Source: Haloarcula salinisoli (GTDB lineage: Archaea > Halobacteriota > Halobacteria > Halobacteriales > Haloarculaceae). Taken from it: 64,000 bases of DNA. Shown here piece after piece: positions 1 to 6,449 of the stretch. The DNA lies in contig NZ_RKLQ01000001.1 in assembly GCF_019599405.1 (NCBI RefSeq), positions 496,001 to 560,000 on the forward strand, written 5' to 3'. Position 1 is the first letter of the stretch. Each line of letters begins with the position of its first letter. A program made the translations under genes and the position numbers. The notes below the pieces were generated by a model. It saw only the letters and a program-made list of their open reading frames with translations. It did no database searches and was not told the DNA's origin.

Positions 1-80
1 GGTGCGTCGAAGGCGGTCTCGTACAGGGTCGCGAGTCCATCGGCGTCGTCGGTGGCGACGCCCGCGTGGTCGAACTGCAT
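1..80 (-). CDS. mce: methylmalonyl-CoA epimerase, N-terminal part (runs off the left edge)
   Basis: Minus-strand frame from the ATG at 80, open to the window edge (26 codons, starting MQFDHAGVATDDADGLATLY). The opening pattern, a beta strand with F-D-H followed by a D-x-D-A-x-x-L-A-x-x-Y helix, is that of vicinal-oxygen-chelate (glyoxalase-fold) methylmalonyl-CoA epimerases; the His is a metal ligand in that family. The enzyme interconverts (S)- and (R)-methylmalonyl-CoA in the cytoplasm, between propionyl-CoA carboxylase and the mutase. Its upstream neighbour on the same strand is the mutase large subunit, which strongly supports the call. The 503-bp gap between the two holds repeats, so they may not be co-transcribed. 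Confidence 0.85.
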   Translation of the reverse strand, partial: MQFDHAGVATDDADGLATLYETAFDA

Positions 81-199
81 GGGCGTGCTTCTCGCGGACG
101 GGTAATAGTTCGTGGCCCGGGCTCTGGGACGGTCTTTGGTTCGAGCAATGGGAGTTCGAACTGCCAGAAAGCCCCGGCACGCTAACCTCGGGGGTGGTT

Positions 200-220
200 C
201 GAGAGAGCTTCGCTCTCTCG
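200..220. repeat. 21-nt hairpin, copy 1 (9-bp stem, TTC loop)
   Basis: CGAGAGAGC-TTC-GCTCTCTCG is a perfect 9+3+9 palindrome. The same 24-nt string, starting three bases earlier with GTT, recurs at 277-300, 80 bp away. Confidence 0.9.
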
Positions 221-225
221 TCATC

Positions 226-246
226 CCGAAAATCAGAGATTTTCGG
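226..246. repeat. 21-nt hairpin (9-bp stem, AGA loop)
   Basis: CCGAAAATC-AGA-GATTTTCGG is a perfect 9+3+9 palindrome five bases after the first hairpin. Its sequence differs from the neighbours but its geometry is the same. Confidence 0.9.
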
Positions 247-279
247 AGAACTCGCTGTGCTCCTCACTACGTTGTCGTT

Positions 280-300
280 CGAGAGAGCTTCGCTCTCTCG
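280..300. repeat. 21-nt hairpin, copy 2 (9-bp stem, TTC loop)
   Basis: Identical to the hairpin at 200-220, including the preceding GTT. It is followed by the palindrome TGATCA (301-306). Confidence 0.9.
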
Positions 301-306
301 TGATCA

Positions 307-327
307 CGGAAGGCCTCTGGTCTTCCG
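307..327. repeat. 21-nt hairpin (9-bp stem with one G-T pair, TCT loop)
   Basis: CGGAAGGCC-TCT-GGTCTTCCG folds as a 9-bp stem with one G-T wobble and a 3-nt loop, the same size as the other hairpins in the element. Confidence 0.85.
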
Positions 328-583
328 AACGACGGTGCTTGCGTCGTCCGCCGTCGGTTAGCGTGCCGCCCGTTTCAGTCCCGCTCATAGCCGGTTGACC
401 GGTCAGCATGGGTGGGACTGAAAGGGGCCGCGCTCTGGACGAACCCCGACGATGCAAGGACCACAATGAACGCAGTGAATGAGGACCGCAGCGAGGCGCG
501 GGAGTTCAGAGCGCGGGGGCTTTCTGGTCGTTAGAATTCCGATTAGCTCAAGTAAACACGATCCTCCGCTCCGGGACTCCCAC

Positions 584-2266
584 CTACATCGACGAGCCGG
601 GTTGGTACTCCCCGAAGACGTCCCGGAGCACGTCACACACCTCGCCGGTCGTCGCGTAGACCTTCACCGCGTCGACGATGTAGGGCATGAGATTCTCGTC
701 GCCGCGAGCCGCTTCTCGGAGCTCCTCCAGTGCAGCCGCGACGGCGTCGTCGTCACGCTCTTCGCGGACCTCGGCGACGCTCTCCTGCTGGGCCGCTTCG
801 ACGGCCTCGTCGACCTCCTCGATATCCTGTTCGCCTTTCTCCTCGACCTCGAATTCGTTGACACCGACGATGATGCGCTCGCCGGCCTCCTGTTCGCGCT
901 GGCGCTCGAAGGCAACGTCCTGAATCTGGCGCTGGACCCACTGGTTCTCGATGGCCCGGCGCATCCCACCACGCTCGTCTACGTCCTCGATTATCTCGCG
1001 GGCCTCCTGTTCCAGTTCGTCGGTCAGGGACTCGACGTAGTAGCTGCCCGCGAGCGGGTCGATGGTGTCGGCCGCGCCCGACTCGTGGGCCAGAATCTGC
1101 TGGGTCCGCAGAGCCGTCCGGACGGACTCCTCCGTCGGCAGGCCGATGGCCTCGTCCTTGCCGTTGGTGTGGAGGCTCTGGGTCCCACCCAGGACCGCCG
1201 CCAACGCCTGGTAGGCCACCCGGACGACGTTGTTCTCTATCTGCTGGGCGGTCAGCGTCGAGCCGGCGGTCTGGGTGTGGAACTTGAGTTGCTTGGACTT
1301 GGGATTCTCGGCGTCGAAGCGCTCGTCCATGAGTTTCGCCCAGAGCCGCCGCGCCGCACGGAACTTCGCGACCTCTTCGAGAATGTTGTTGTACGACGCG
1401 AAGAAAAAGGAAAGCTGTGGGGCAAAGTCGTCGACCTCCAGCCCGGCCTCGATGGCGGCCTCGACGTACTCGATACCGTTCCCGAGCGTGAACGCGATCT
1501 CCTGGGCGGCGGTCGAGCCGGCCTCGCGGATGTGATAGCCCGAGATGGAGATGGTGTTGAAGTTCGGCGTCTCCGCGGCGCAGAACTCGAAGATGTCGGT
1601 GATGAGACGCATCGACGGTTCCGGCGGGTAGATGAAGGTGTTGCGCGCGATGTACTCTTTGAGCACGTCGTTCTGGATGGTGCCCCGCAGTTCCTCGCGG
1701 TCGACGCCCTGAACGTCGCCGACGGCGATGTACATCGCCAGCAGGACGGCCGCGGGCGCGTTGATGGTCATCGACGTCGAGACCTCGGAAAGTGGGATGC
1801 CCTCGAAGACGGTCTCCATGTCGGCCAGCGAGTCGATAGCCACGCCCGTCTTGCCTACCTCGCCCGCGGCCATCGCGTCGTCGGAGTCGTAGCCCATCTG
1901 GGTCGGCAGGTCAAAGGCCATCGAGAGGCCGGTCTGGCCCTCGTCGAGGAGATAGTTGAACCGCTCGTTGGTCTCGGCTGCGGTCCCCATTCCGGCGTAC
2001 TGGCGCATCGTCCAGAGCCGACCGCGATACCCGGTCGAGTAGACGCCGCGAGTGTAGGGCTCCCGACCGGGGAATCCCAGGTCCTCCTGATAGTTCAGGT
2101 CGGCCACGTCCGCGGGCGTGTACAGGCGGTCTACCTCCTGCCCCTCCGTGTCCGTCGTGAACCGTTCCTCCCGTTCGCCGAACCGGTCGACGGTCGGCTG
2201 GACGTCCTCTTTCTCCCACTCGGCTTTCGCCTCGCGGATCTCGTCCAGCTCCTCGGGGTCGAACAT
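584..2266 (-). CDS. methylmalonyl-CoA mutase large (substrate-binding) subunit
   Basis: Cobalamin-dependent enzyme that rearranges (R)-methylmalonyl-CoA to succinyl-CoA. 560 aa from [10 protein letters not shown]; the frame stays open 34 codons further upstream, but that stretch is basic and low-complexity, unlike the rest, and overlaps the divergent gene's promoter. Visible family motifs include [19 protein letters not shown] near residues 80-100, [17 protein letters not shown] just after, and [19 protein letters not shown] in the second half. The protein ends where bacterial mutases carry the DxHxxG cobalamin domain, so a separate small B12-binding subunit is needed; it is not in this window. 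The C-terminal acidic helices (about 460-540) link to that subunit in one-piece enzymes. The epimerase follows downstream. Confidence 0.95.
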   Translation of the reverse strand: MFDPEELDEIREAKAEWEKEDVQPTVDRFGEREERFTTDTEGQEVDRLYTPADVADLNYQEDLGFPGREPYTRGVYSTGYRGRLWTMRQYAGMGTAAETNERFNYLLDEGQTGLSMAFDLPTQMGYDSDDAMAAGEVGKTGVAIDSLADMETVFEGIPLSEVSTSMTINAPAAVLLAMYIAVGDVQGVDREELRGTIQNDVLKEYIARNTFIYPPEPSMRLITDIFEFCAAETPNFNTISISGYHIREAGSTAAQEIAFTLGNGIEYVEAAIEAGLEVDDFAPQLSFFFASYNNILEEVAKFRAARRLWAKLMDERFDAENPKSKQLKFHTQTAGSTLTAQQIENNVVRVAYQALAAVLGGTQSLHTNGKDEAIGLPTEESVRTALRTQQILAHESGAADTIDPLAGSYYVESLTDELEQEAREIIEDVDERGGMRRAIENQWVQRQIQDVAFERQREQEAGERIIVGVNEFEVEEKGEQDIEEVDEAVEAAQQESVAEVREERDDDAVAAALEELREAARGDENLMPYIVDAVKVYATTGEVCDVLRDVFGEYQPGSSM

Positions 2267-2358
2267 GGGAAAAACGTCGGCCGGCCCGGGCTTAAGGGTT
2301 CGCGCTGTGCCTGTTTTCCCCGAGGATTCATTACGGCGTGACGCCCTATCTCCACCAA

Positions 2359-3477
2359 ATGTCAACAAAGCAATCGGTCCCGATTACGGTCGTCAGCGGG
2401 CCCCTCGGAGCGGGCAAGACGACGCTCGTCAACCGGCTGCTGGCGGACCCCGGGGACCGTCGCATCGCCGTCGTCGTCAACGATATGGGAGAGATAAACG
2501 TCGACGCGGAACTGCTCGCTGACCAGAGCGAGGACGGTATCGTCGACCTCTCGAACGGCTGTATCTGCTGCCGACTGCAGGACGACCTCGTGACCGAAAT
2601 CACCCGACTGGCCGAGGAGCGTGCGTTCGACTATCTCGTGGTTGAGGCGTCGGGCATCAGCGAACCGATATCCATCGCCCGCACGCTGACCGTCGGGACC
2701 GACGAGACCCGTCTCCCCGAGCGGTTCACGCTCGATACGACCGTCTCCGTCGTGGACGCCTACGGCTTCTGGAAGGCGTTCGACCCCGACGAATCGCTCC
2801 CCGACGGCGCGCCCGACCCGCAGCGACCGCTGACGGAGGTACTGGTCGACCAGATAGAGTTCTGTGACGTGTTGGTGCTGAACAAGTGTGACATGGTTCC
2901 CGACGCGGAGCTCGACGGCGTCGAGGCGGCCATCCGCGAACTCCAGCCCCGCGCGGCGATACACCGGACGACCTACAGCGAGGTCGACCCCGACAGGGTG
3001 CTTGCCACCGGGCGGTTCGACTTCGAGACGGCCCGGCGGCGGCAGGGGTGGAAAGAGACGCTCGTGGGGGCGGAAAGCGACTCGGCCGCTCGTGACGCGC
3101 ATGGCCACGACCACGGCGGCCTGTCCGCGGCTGACGCCCACGGCGTCGAGTCCGTCGTCTACCGACGCGAGGCGCCGTTCCACCCCGACCGTTTCGACGC
3201 GTGGCTCGACGACTGGGACGGCGACATCGTCCGGGCGAAGGGGTTCGTCTGGGTCGCGAGTCGACCCGACACCGTGCTGGGCGTGAGTCAGGCCGGTCCG
3301 GCAGTACAGGCCGGGCCAATCGGCGAGTGGGGCGCGGACGAGCCGGAGACGCGGTTCGTCGTCATCGGTCGCGAGCTCGACGGGGAGAAGCTCACCGCCG
3401 AGTTAGACGCCTGTCTCGTCGGCGAGGGCGAAGAAATTCCGGCGGCCGACGCGGACCCCTTCCCGAGAGAGACGTAA
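2359..3477 (+). CDS. CobW/P47K-family GTP-binding metallochaperone
   Basis: 372-aa G3E-family GTPase. Walker [10 protein letters not shown] is at residues 14-22, the family metal-binding CxCC motif (NGCICC) ends at residue 71, and the specificity motif NKCD follows (about residue 175). A His-rich stretch (AHGHDHGG, about 250-258) precedes the CobW C-terminal domain, as in zinc or cobalt chaperones of this family. Known relatives deliver metal ions to client enzymes or to cobalamin synthesis. It is divergent from the B12-dependent mutase gene 92 bp away, so a cobalt/B12-related role is an inference; a zinc role is equally possible. Start ATG at 2359 rather than 2338, because the product then begins just before the P-loop strand. 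Confidence 0.9.
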   Translation: MSTKQSVPITVVSGPLGAGKTTLVNRLLADPGDRRIAVVVNDMGEINVDAELLADQSEDGIVDLSNGCICCRLQDDLVTEITRLAEERAFDYLVVEASGISEPISIARTLTVGTDETRLPERFTLDTTVSVVDAYGFWKAFDPDESLPDGAPDPQRPLTEVLVDQIEFCDVLVLNKCDMVPDAELDGVEAAIRELQPRAAIHRTTYSEVDPDRVLATGRFDFETARRRQGWKETLVGAESDSAARDAHGHDHGGLSAADAHGVESVVYRREAPFHPDRFDAWLDDWDGDIVRAKGFVWVASRPDTVLGVSQAGPAVQAGPIGEWGADEPETRFVVIGRELDGEKLTAELDACLVGEGEEIPAADADPFPRET

Positions 3478-3636
3478 TCACGCGCCGTAGCCGACTTCCT
3501 CGCGGAGTTCGTCCCACTCCTCGTGGAAGCCGTAGGTCGACTCCGAGGTGGCACCCATCGCCCGCTGGTAGACATCGTCGTACGAAAGCAGCGCGCTCCA
3601 CTCGTCGTGGAACCGATAGCTACAGTACTGACACAT
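3478..3636 (-). CDS. 52-aa CxxC protein with a duplicated FH(D/E)EW motif
   Basis: Small ORF from ATG 3636, ending directly against the stop of the CobW gene (convergent, no gap). It begins MCQYCSYRFHDEW, so a CxxC pair is at residues 2 and 5. Two halves resemble each other: YRFHDEWSAL (7-16) and YGFHEEWDEL (35-44), each followed by acidic and tyrosine residues. Codon use is GC-rich at third positions and the product is acidic, like its neighbours. I do not recognise a family. The CxxC could bind zinc with the paired histidines, but that is speculation. Confidence 0.65.
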   Translation of the reverse strand: MCQYCSYRFHDEWSALLSYDDVYQRAMGATSESTYGFHEEWDELREEVGYGA

Positions 3637-3710
3637 AGCCGTACGTATCAGCCAGACAACTATAGGGCTGGCGACGAAACCGCGGCAAGAGGCCGCCGGC
3701 GGCGGCTCTC

Positions 3711-4868
3711 TCAGGGTTCGAGGAGTACCTTGGTGACGCCCTCTTCGCGCTCGTCGAATTTCTCGTACATCTCCGGGGCCTCTTCGATGTCCACGCGGTG
3801 AGAGACGACCCAACTGGGGTCGGCTCGTCCCTCGATGATGAGGTCACGGAGTTCGCGGTTGTAGGATTTGACGTTGCACTGCCCGGTGCCGAGCTTCTGG
3901 CCCTTCTCGAACAGGAGACCGAAGTCGATGCCGAGACGGCCCTGGGCAGCCATCTCGTCGGGCGCACCGGGGTCCTCGGGGACGTACAGTCCTGGGATTC
4001 CGAGCTCCCCCGTCGGGCGGACGGTCCGGATGAGGTCGTTGAGGACGACCGCCGGATTCTCGCGGGCGGGGTCGTAGGCGTCGTCGGCCTCTTTCTCGGG
4101 GTCGATGGCCTGGTAGCCGACGGCGTCGACGCCTTTGTCGACCGCGCCACCGTGTTCGTCTTTAATCTGCTCGACGGGGTCGCCATCCTCGAAGTTGATG
4201 GCCGTCGCGTCACAGTGCTCCTCGGCGAGGTCGAGGCGACTCGGAACGCGGTCGACCGTGTAGATCTCGGCCGCGCCCTTGATTTTTGCGCTGTAGGCGG
4301 CCATCAGGCCGACCGGGCCCGCGCCGTAGATGGCGACGGAGTCGCCGGGCTGGAGGTTCGCGAGTTCTGTCCCGTGCCACCCCGTCGGGAAGATGTCCGC
4401 GAGCAGGGCGAAGGCGTCCTCGTGCTGGTCGCCCTCGGGCAGCTGTAAGGCGTTGAAGTCCGCGTACGGGATGCGCAGCTTCTCGGCTTGGCCGCCTTTG
4501 TACGGCCCCATCGCGACGTAGCCGTAGGCGCCGCCAGCGAAGCCCGGGTTGACGTTGGTACAGAAGCCCGTGTAGCCGTCCTCGCAGTTCTCACAGTGGC
4601 CACAGGCGACGTTGAACGGGGCGACCACGCGGTCGCCCTCTTCGAGGGTGGTGACGGCGTCACCGACCTCGGTGACGATACCCATGTTCTCGTGCCCGAA
4701 GACGATGCCTGGCTCGGCGGCTGTCCGTCCCTCGTACATGTGCAGGTCGGACCCACAGATACAGGACGTCGTGATGTCGATGAGAACGTCGTTCGGGTGT
4801 TCTATCTCCGGTTCTTCTACCTCTTCGACCGCTACTTCGTGTGGCCCCTGATAGACCACGGCATTCAT
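3711..4868 (-). CDS. zinc-dependent alcohol / formaldehyde dehydrogenase (MDR superfamily)
   Basis: 385-aa NAD-linked medium-chain dehydrogenase. The N-terminal GroES-like domain carries the catalytic zinc region CICGSDLHMYEG (about 37-48) and GHE (about 60), then a four-Cys structural zinc lobe CGHCENCEDGYTGFC (about 92-106). A Rossmann fold follows with GAGPVGLMAAYSAK (about 180) and an acidic residue for NAD (VDRVP). The long loops between cofactor domain and C-terminus match the glutathione-independent formaldehyde dehydrogenase subgroup (385-400 aa), so aldehyde or alcohol oxidation is likely, with unknown substrate. Start taken at MNAVVYQGP (4868); an in-frame ATG two codons upstream (4874) is equally possible. 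Monocistronic. Confidence 0.88.
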   Translation of the reverse strand: MNAVVYQGPHEVAVEEVEEPEIEHPNDVLIDITTSCICGSDLHMYEGRTAAEPGIVFGHENMGIVTEVGDAVTTLEEGDRVVAPFNVACGHCENCEDGYTGFCTNVNPGFAGGAYGYVAMGPYKGGQAEKLRIPYADFNALQLPEGDQHEDAFALLADIFPTGWHGTELANLQPGDSVAIYGAGPVGLMAAYSAKIKGAAEIYTVDRVPSRLDLAEEHCDATAINFEDGDPVEQIKDEHGGAVDKGVDAVGYQAIDPEKEADDAYDPARENPAVVLNDLIRTVRPTGELGIPGLYVPEDPGAPDEMAAQGRLGIDFGLLFEKGQKLGTGQCNVKSYNRELRDLIIEGRADPSWVVSHRVDIEEAPEMYEKFDEREEGVTKVLLEP

Positions 4869-5158
4869 TGACATTTTATTGACACACCGTTCTGACAGTT
4901 CTCGCGAGTATATAAAAAGATGATGTACAATGCGCCGAAGCTCGGGCGGTAAGGTAGTCGTTCCTTTGCTAATGCCGGAATATATCACAATAGTTGACAG
5001 TATATGTGTGTAAGTGGGAATTCCGGAACTTCTCAGCCGCAACTGAGTGGTGAGCGGCAGGAACGACCCTCGGCGTCAGTTCGGTCCATTGGCTCTCGCT
5101 CGTATCATTAAATCGCCGACACGACGGCACGCGTCGACCACAGCCGCCGAGAGTTGGG

Positions 5159-5165
5159 TTTAAAT
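5159..5165 (+). promoter_or_regulatory. TATA-like box of the FKBP gene
   Basis: TTTAAAT lies 25-31 bases before the ATG at 5190, the spacing expected for a leaderless haloarchaeal transcript. This supports the start at 5190 over an upstream in-frame ATG at 5154, which would put the box inside the gene. Confidence 0.6.
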
Positions 5166-5189
5166 CACTCCTCGCCCGAACCAACTGAT

Positions 5190-5666
5190 ATGGAAATCGA
5201 ACGCGGGGACGGGGTAACTATCCACTACGTCGGACGGTTCGAGGACGGGAGCCTCTTCGATACCTCCCGACAGGAGGTCGCTCGCCACGAGGACCTCATC
5301 ACGGCCCAGGGCGTCCAGCCGGCCGATTACGCACCGCTTTCCTTTACCGTCGGCCGCGGCGACATCATCGAGGGCATCGAGGAGGCCCTCGTCGGGATGG
5401 CAGAGGGCGAGGAGGGGACCATCGAGGTCCCGCCCGAGAAGGCCTACGGCGAGATAGAGGAAGAGAAAATCCGTGAGTACGACCCGGAGGCCTTCGAGGA
5501 GATGGTCGGCTCGGAGCCGGAGGTCGGGCTCCACGTCGAGGCGAAAAACGAACTCCACGGCGACGTGACCGCGGTGCGCGACGAGGCCGTCGAGGTCGAC
5601 TTCAACCACGAACTCGCGGGGCGGACACTCGTCTTCGACATCGAAATCATCGACGTGCGCAAGTAG
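5190..5666 (+). CDS. FKBP-type peptidyl-prolyl cis-trans isomerase, SlyD-like
   Basis: 158-aa cytoplasmic prolyl isomerase and chaperone. The FKBP half-domain IHYVGRFEDGSLFDTS is at residues 10-25, followed by the family segment FTVGRGDIIEGIEEALVGM (about 51-69). An insert-in-flap domain (about 77-130, rich in E/Y/K) interrupts the fold, as in archaeal SlyD-like proteins, and the last strand LVFDIEIIDV closes it. There is no C-terminal metal-binding His tail like that of bacterial SlyD. Single gene with its own TATA-like box. Confidence 0.92.
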   Translation: MEIERGDGVTIHYVGRFEDGSLFDTSRQEVARHEDLITAQGVQPADYAPLSFTVGRGDIIEGIEEALVGMAEGEEGTIEVPPEKAYGEIEEEKIREYDPEAFEEMVGSEPEVGLHVEAKNELHGDVTAVRDEAVEVDFNHELAGRTLVFDIEIIDVRK

Positions 5667-5743
5667 TACGCTGTTCGCGGTGCTGACTGTTTGTACCGCC
5701 AGAGAGACAGATTCCGTCAGTCAGGCAGCACTCTCTACAATGA

Positions 5744-6328
5744 CTACCGACCGGTATCGTACTTGTAGGTCGCCTCGTCGGGGTCGATACCGAAGTCCTC
5801 GGCGGTGTCTTCGGGTTCGGGCTCCGCTTCGTGGGCCGAGGCGTTCTTGAACCGCTCGCGAAAGCGGGGCGGCACCGAGAAGTCGTCGTGGGCCACCCGG
5901 AGCGGGACAGCGTCGGGCTGGATGTTCTCGCGTTTCTCTTCGAGGCGGTCCTGCAACCGGGGCGGCAGCTCGTCGACGGCGATGGGCTCGAACCCGAACT
6001 GGGTGAGATAGCGGTCGGCGCTCGTCAGTGAGTACACCACGTCGAACCCCTCGTCGGCGGCGTACTCGACGAGGCGTTCGATGACGTGGGCACCGACGCC
6101 CTGGTCGCGCCACTCCGGGAGGACGCCGATGCTCGTGAGTTCACAGATGGGGTCGCCGTCGTCGGGCTTGTGGATTCGGATGCGTCCGAAGCCGGCCTTC
6201 CGGTCGTCGTGCTCGTCGATGGCGATGACGTAGTCGCGGGAACGGAAGTTCGTCTCGTCTAACCCCATCTCCTCGATGTGGTCCAGTAGCCAGACCTCCT
6301 CTCGGTTTTTCGCATCCCGGACGTACAT
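5744..6328 (-). CDS. GNAT-family N-acetyltransferase
   Basis: 194 aa. The GNAT core is clear: a beta strand with ELTSIGVLPEWRDQGVGAHVI (about 60-80), whose R/Q-x-x-G-x-G/A signature binds acetyl-CoA, and a later YLTQFGFEPI strand-turn (about 105-114) typical of the family. The region after residue 120 is a family-specific tail rich in charged residues ending EATYKYDTGR. The substrate is unknown. Start MYVRDAKNREEVW at 6328 chosen because the nine codons above it are Gly/Pro-rich and lack conservation hallmarks. Convergent with the FKBP gene. Confidence 0.85.
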   Translation of the reverse strand: MYVRDAKNREEVWLLDHIEEMGLDETNFRSRDYVIAIDEHDDRKAGFGRIRIHKPDDGDPICELTSIGVLPEWRDQGVGAHVIERLVEYAADEGFDVVYSLTSADRYLTQFGFEPIAVDELPPRLQDRLEEKRENIQPDAVPLRVAHDDFSVPPRFRERFKNASAHEAEPEPEDTAEDFGIDPDEATYKYDTGR

Positions 6329-6449
6329 ACCCGGAGGTTGGCCGTCCCCGTGCAAAAGGGTTTCCGGGGCCCGAAGGCAGTGACTGCGCGTGCGTTCGGG
6401 CCGCCACAGCCGGGCAATTACTTAGTCGTGTGTCACGTATTCACACGCT

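Larger units (their letters stand above)
164..527. repeat. noncoding element of nested inverted repeats with internal hairpins
   Basis: No credible gene lies in 81-583. The core is bounded by a 12-bp perfect inverted repeat, CCAGAAAGCCCC (164-175) and GGGGCTTTCTGG (516-527). Inside are a 13-bp perfect pair CGGCACGCTAACC (175-187)/GGTTAGCGTGCCG (356-368), a 10-bp pair TTTCAGTCCC (373-382)/GGGACTGAAA (414-423), and a 10-bp pair CCGCGCTCTG (428-437)/CAGAGCGCGG (507-516). Between the arms of the 13-bp pair lie four 21-nt hairpins of 9-bp stem and 3-nt loop. Bases 81-163 and 528-583 show nothing. It could be a MITE-like element, a structured RNA or accumulated palindromes; no transposase or clear target duplication is visible. 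Confidence 0.75.

Noticed and set aside
2-361. Frames through the hairpin cluster at the left end
   Set aside because: They encode Arg/Ser-rich repeats of RESFALS caused by the palindromes, with no conserved character.
371-425. CRISPR-repeat-like ends (GTTTCAG ... GGGACTGAAAG)
   Set aside because: Haloarchaeal CRISPR repeats have similar ends, but there is only one 53-nt unit, it is an inverted repeat, and no spacer-repeat periodicity follows.
479-2341. Long open frame opposite the mutase gene (plus strand)
   Set aside because: Antisense shadow of GC-rich coding DNA: its product is Leu/Val/Arg/Asp-rich with no domain, whereas the minus-strand frame is a clear mutase.
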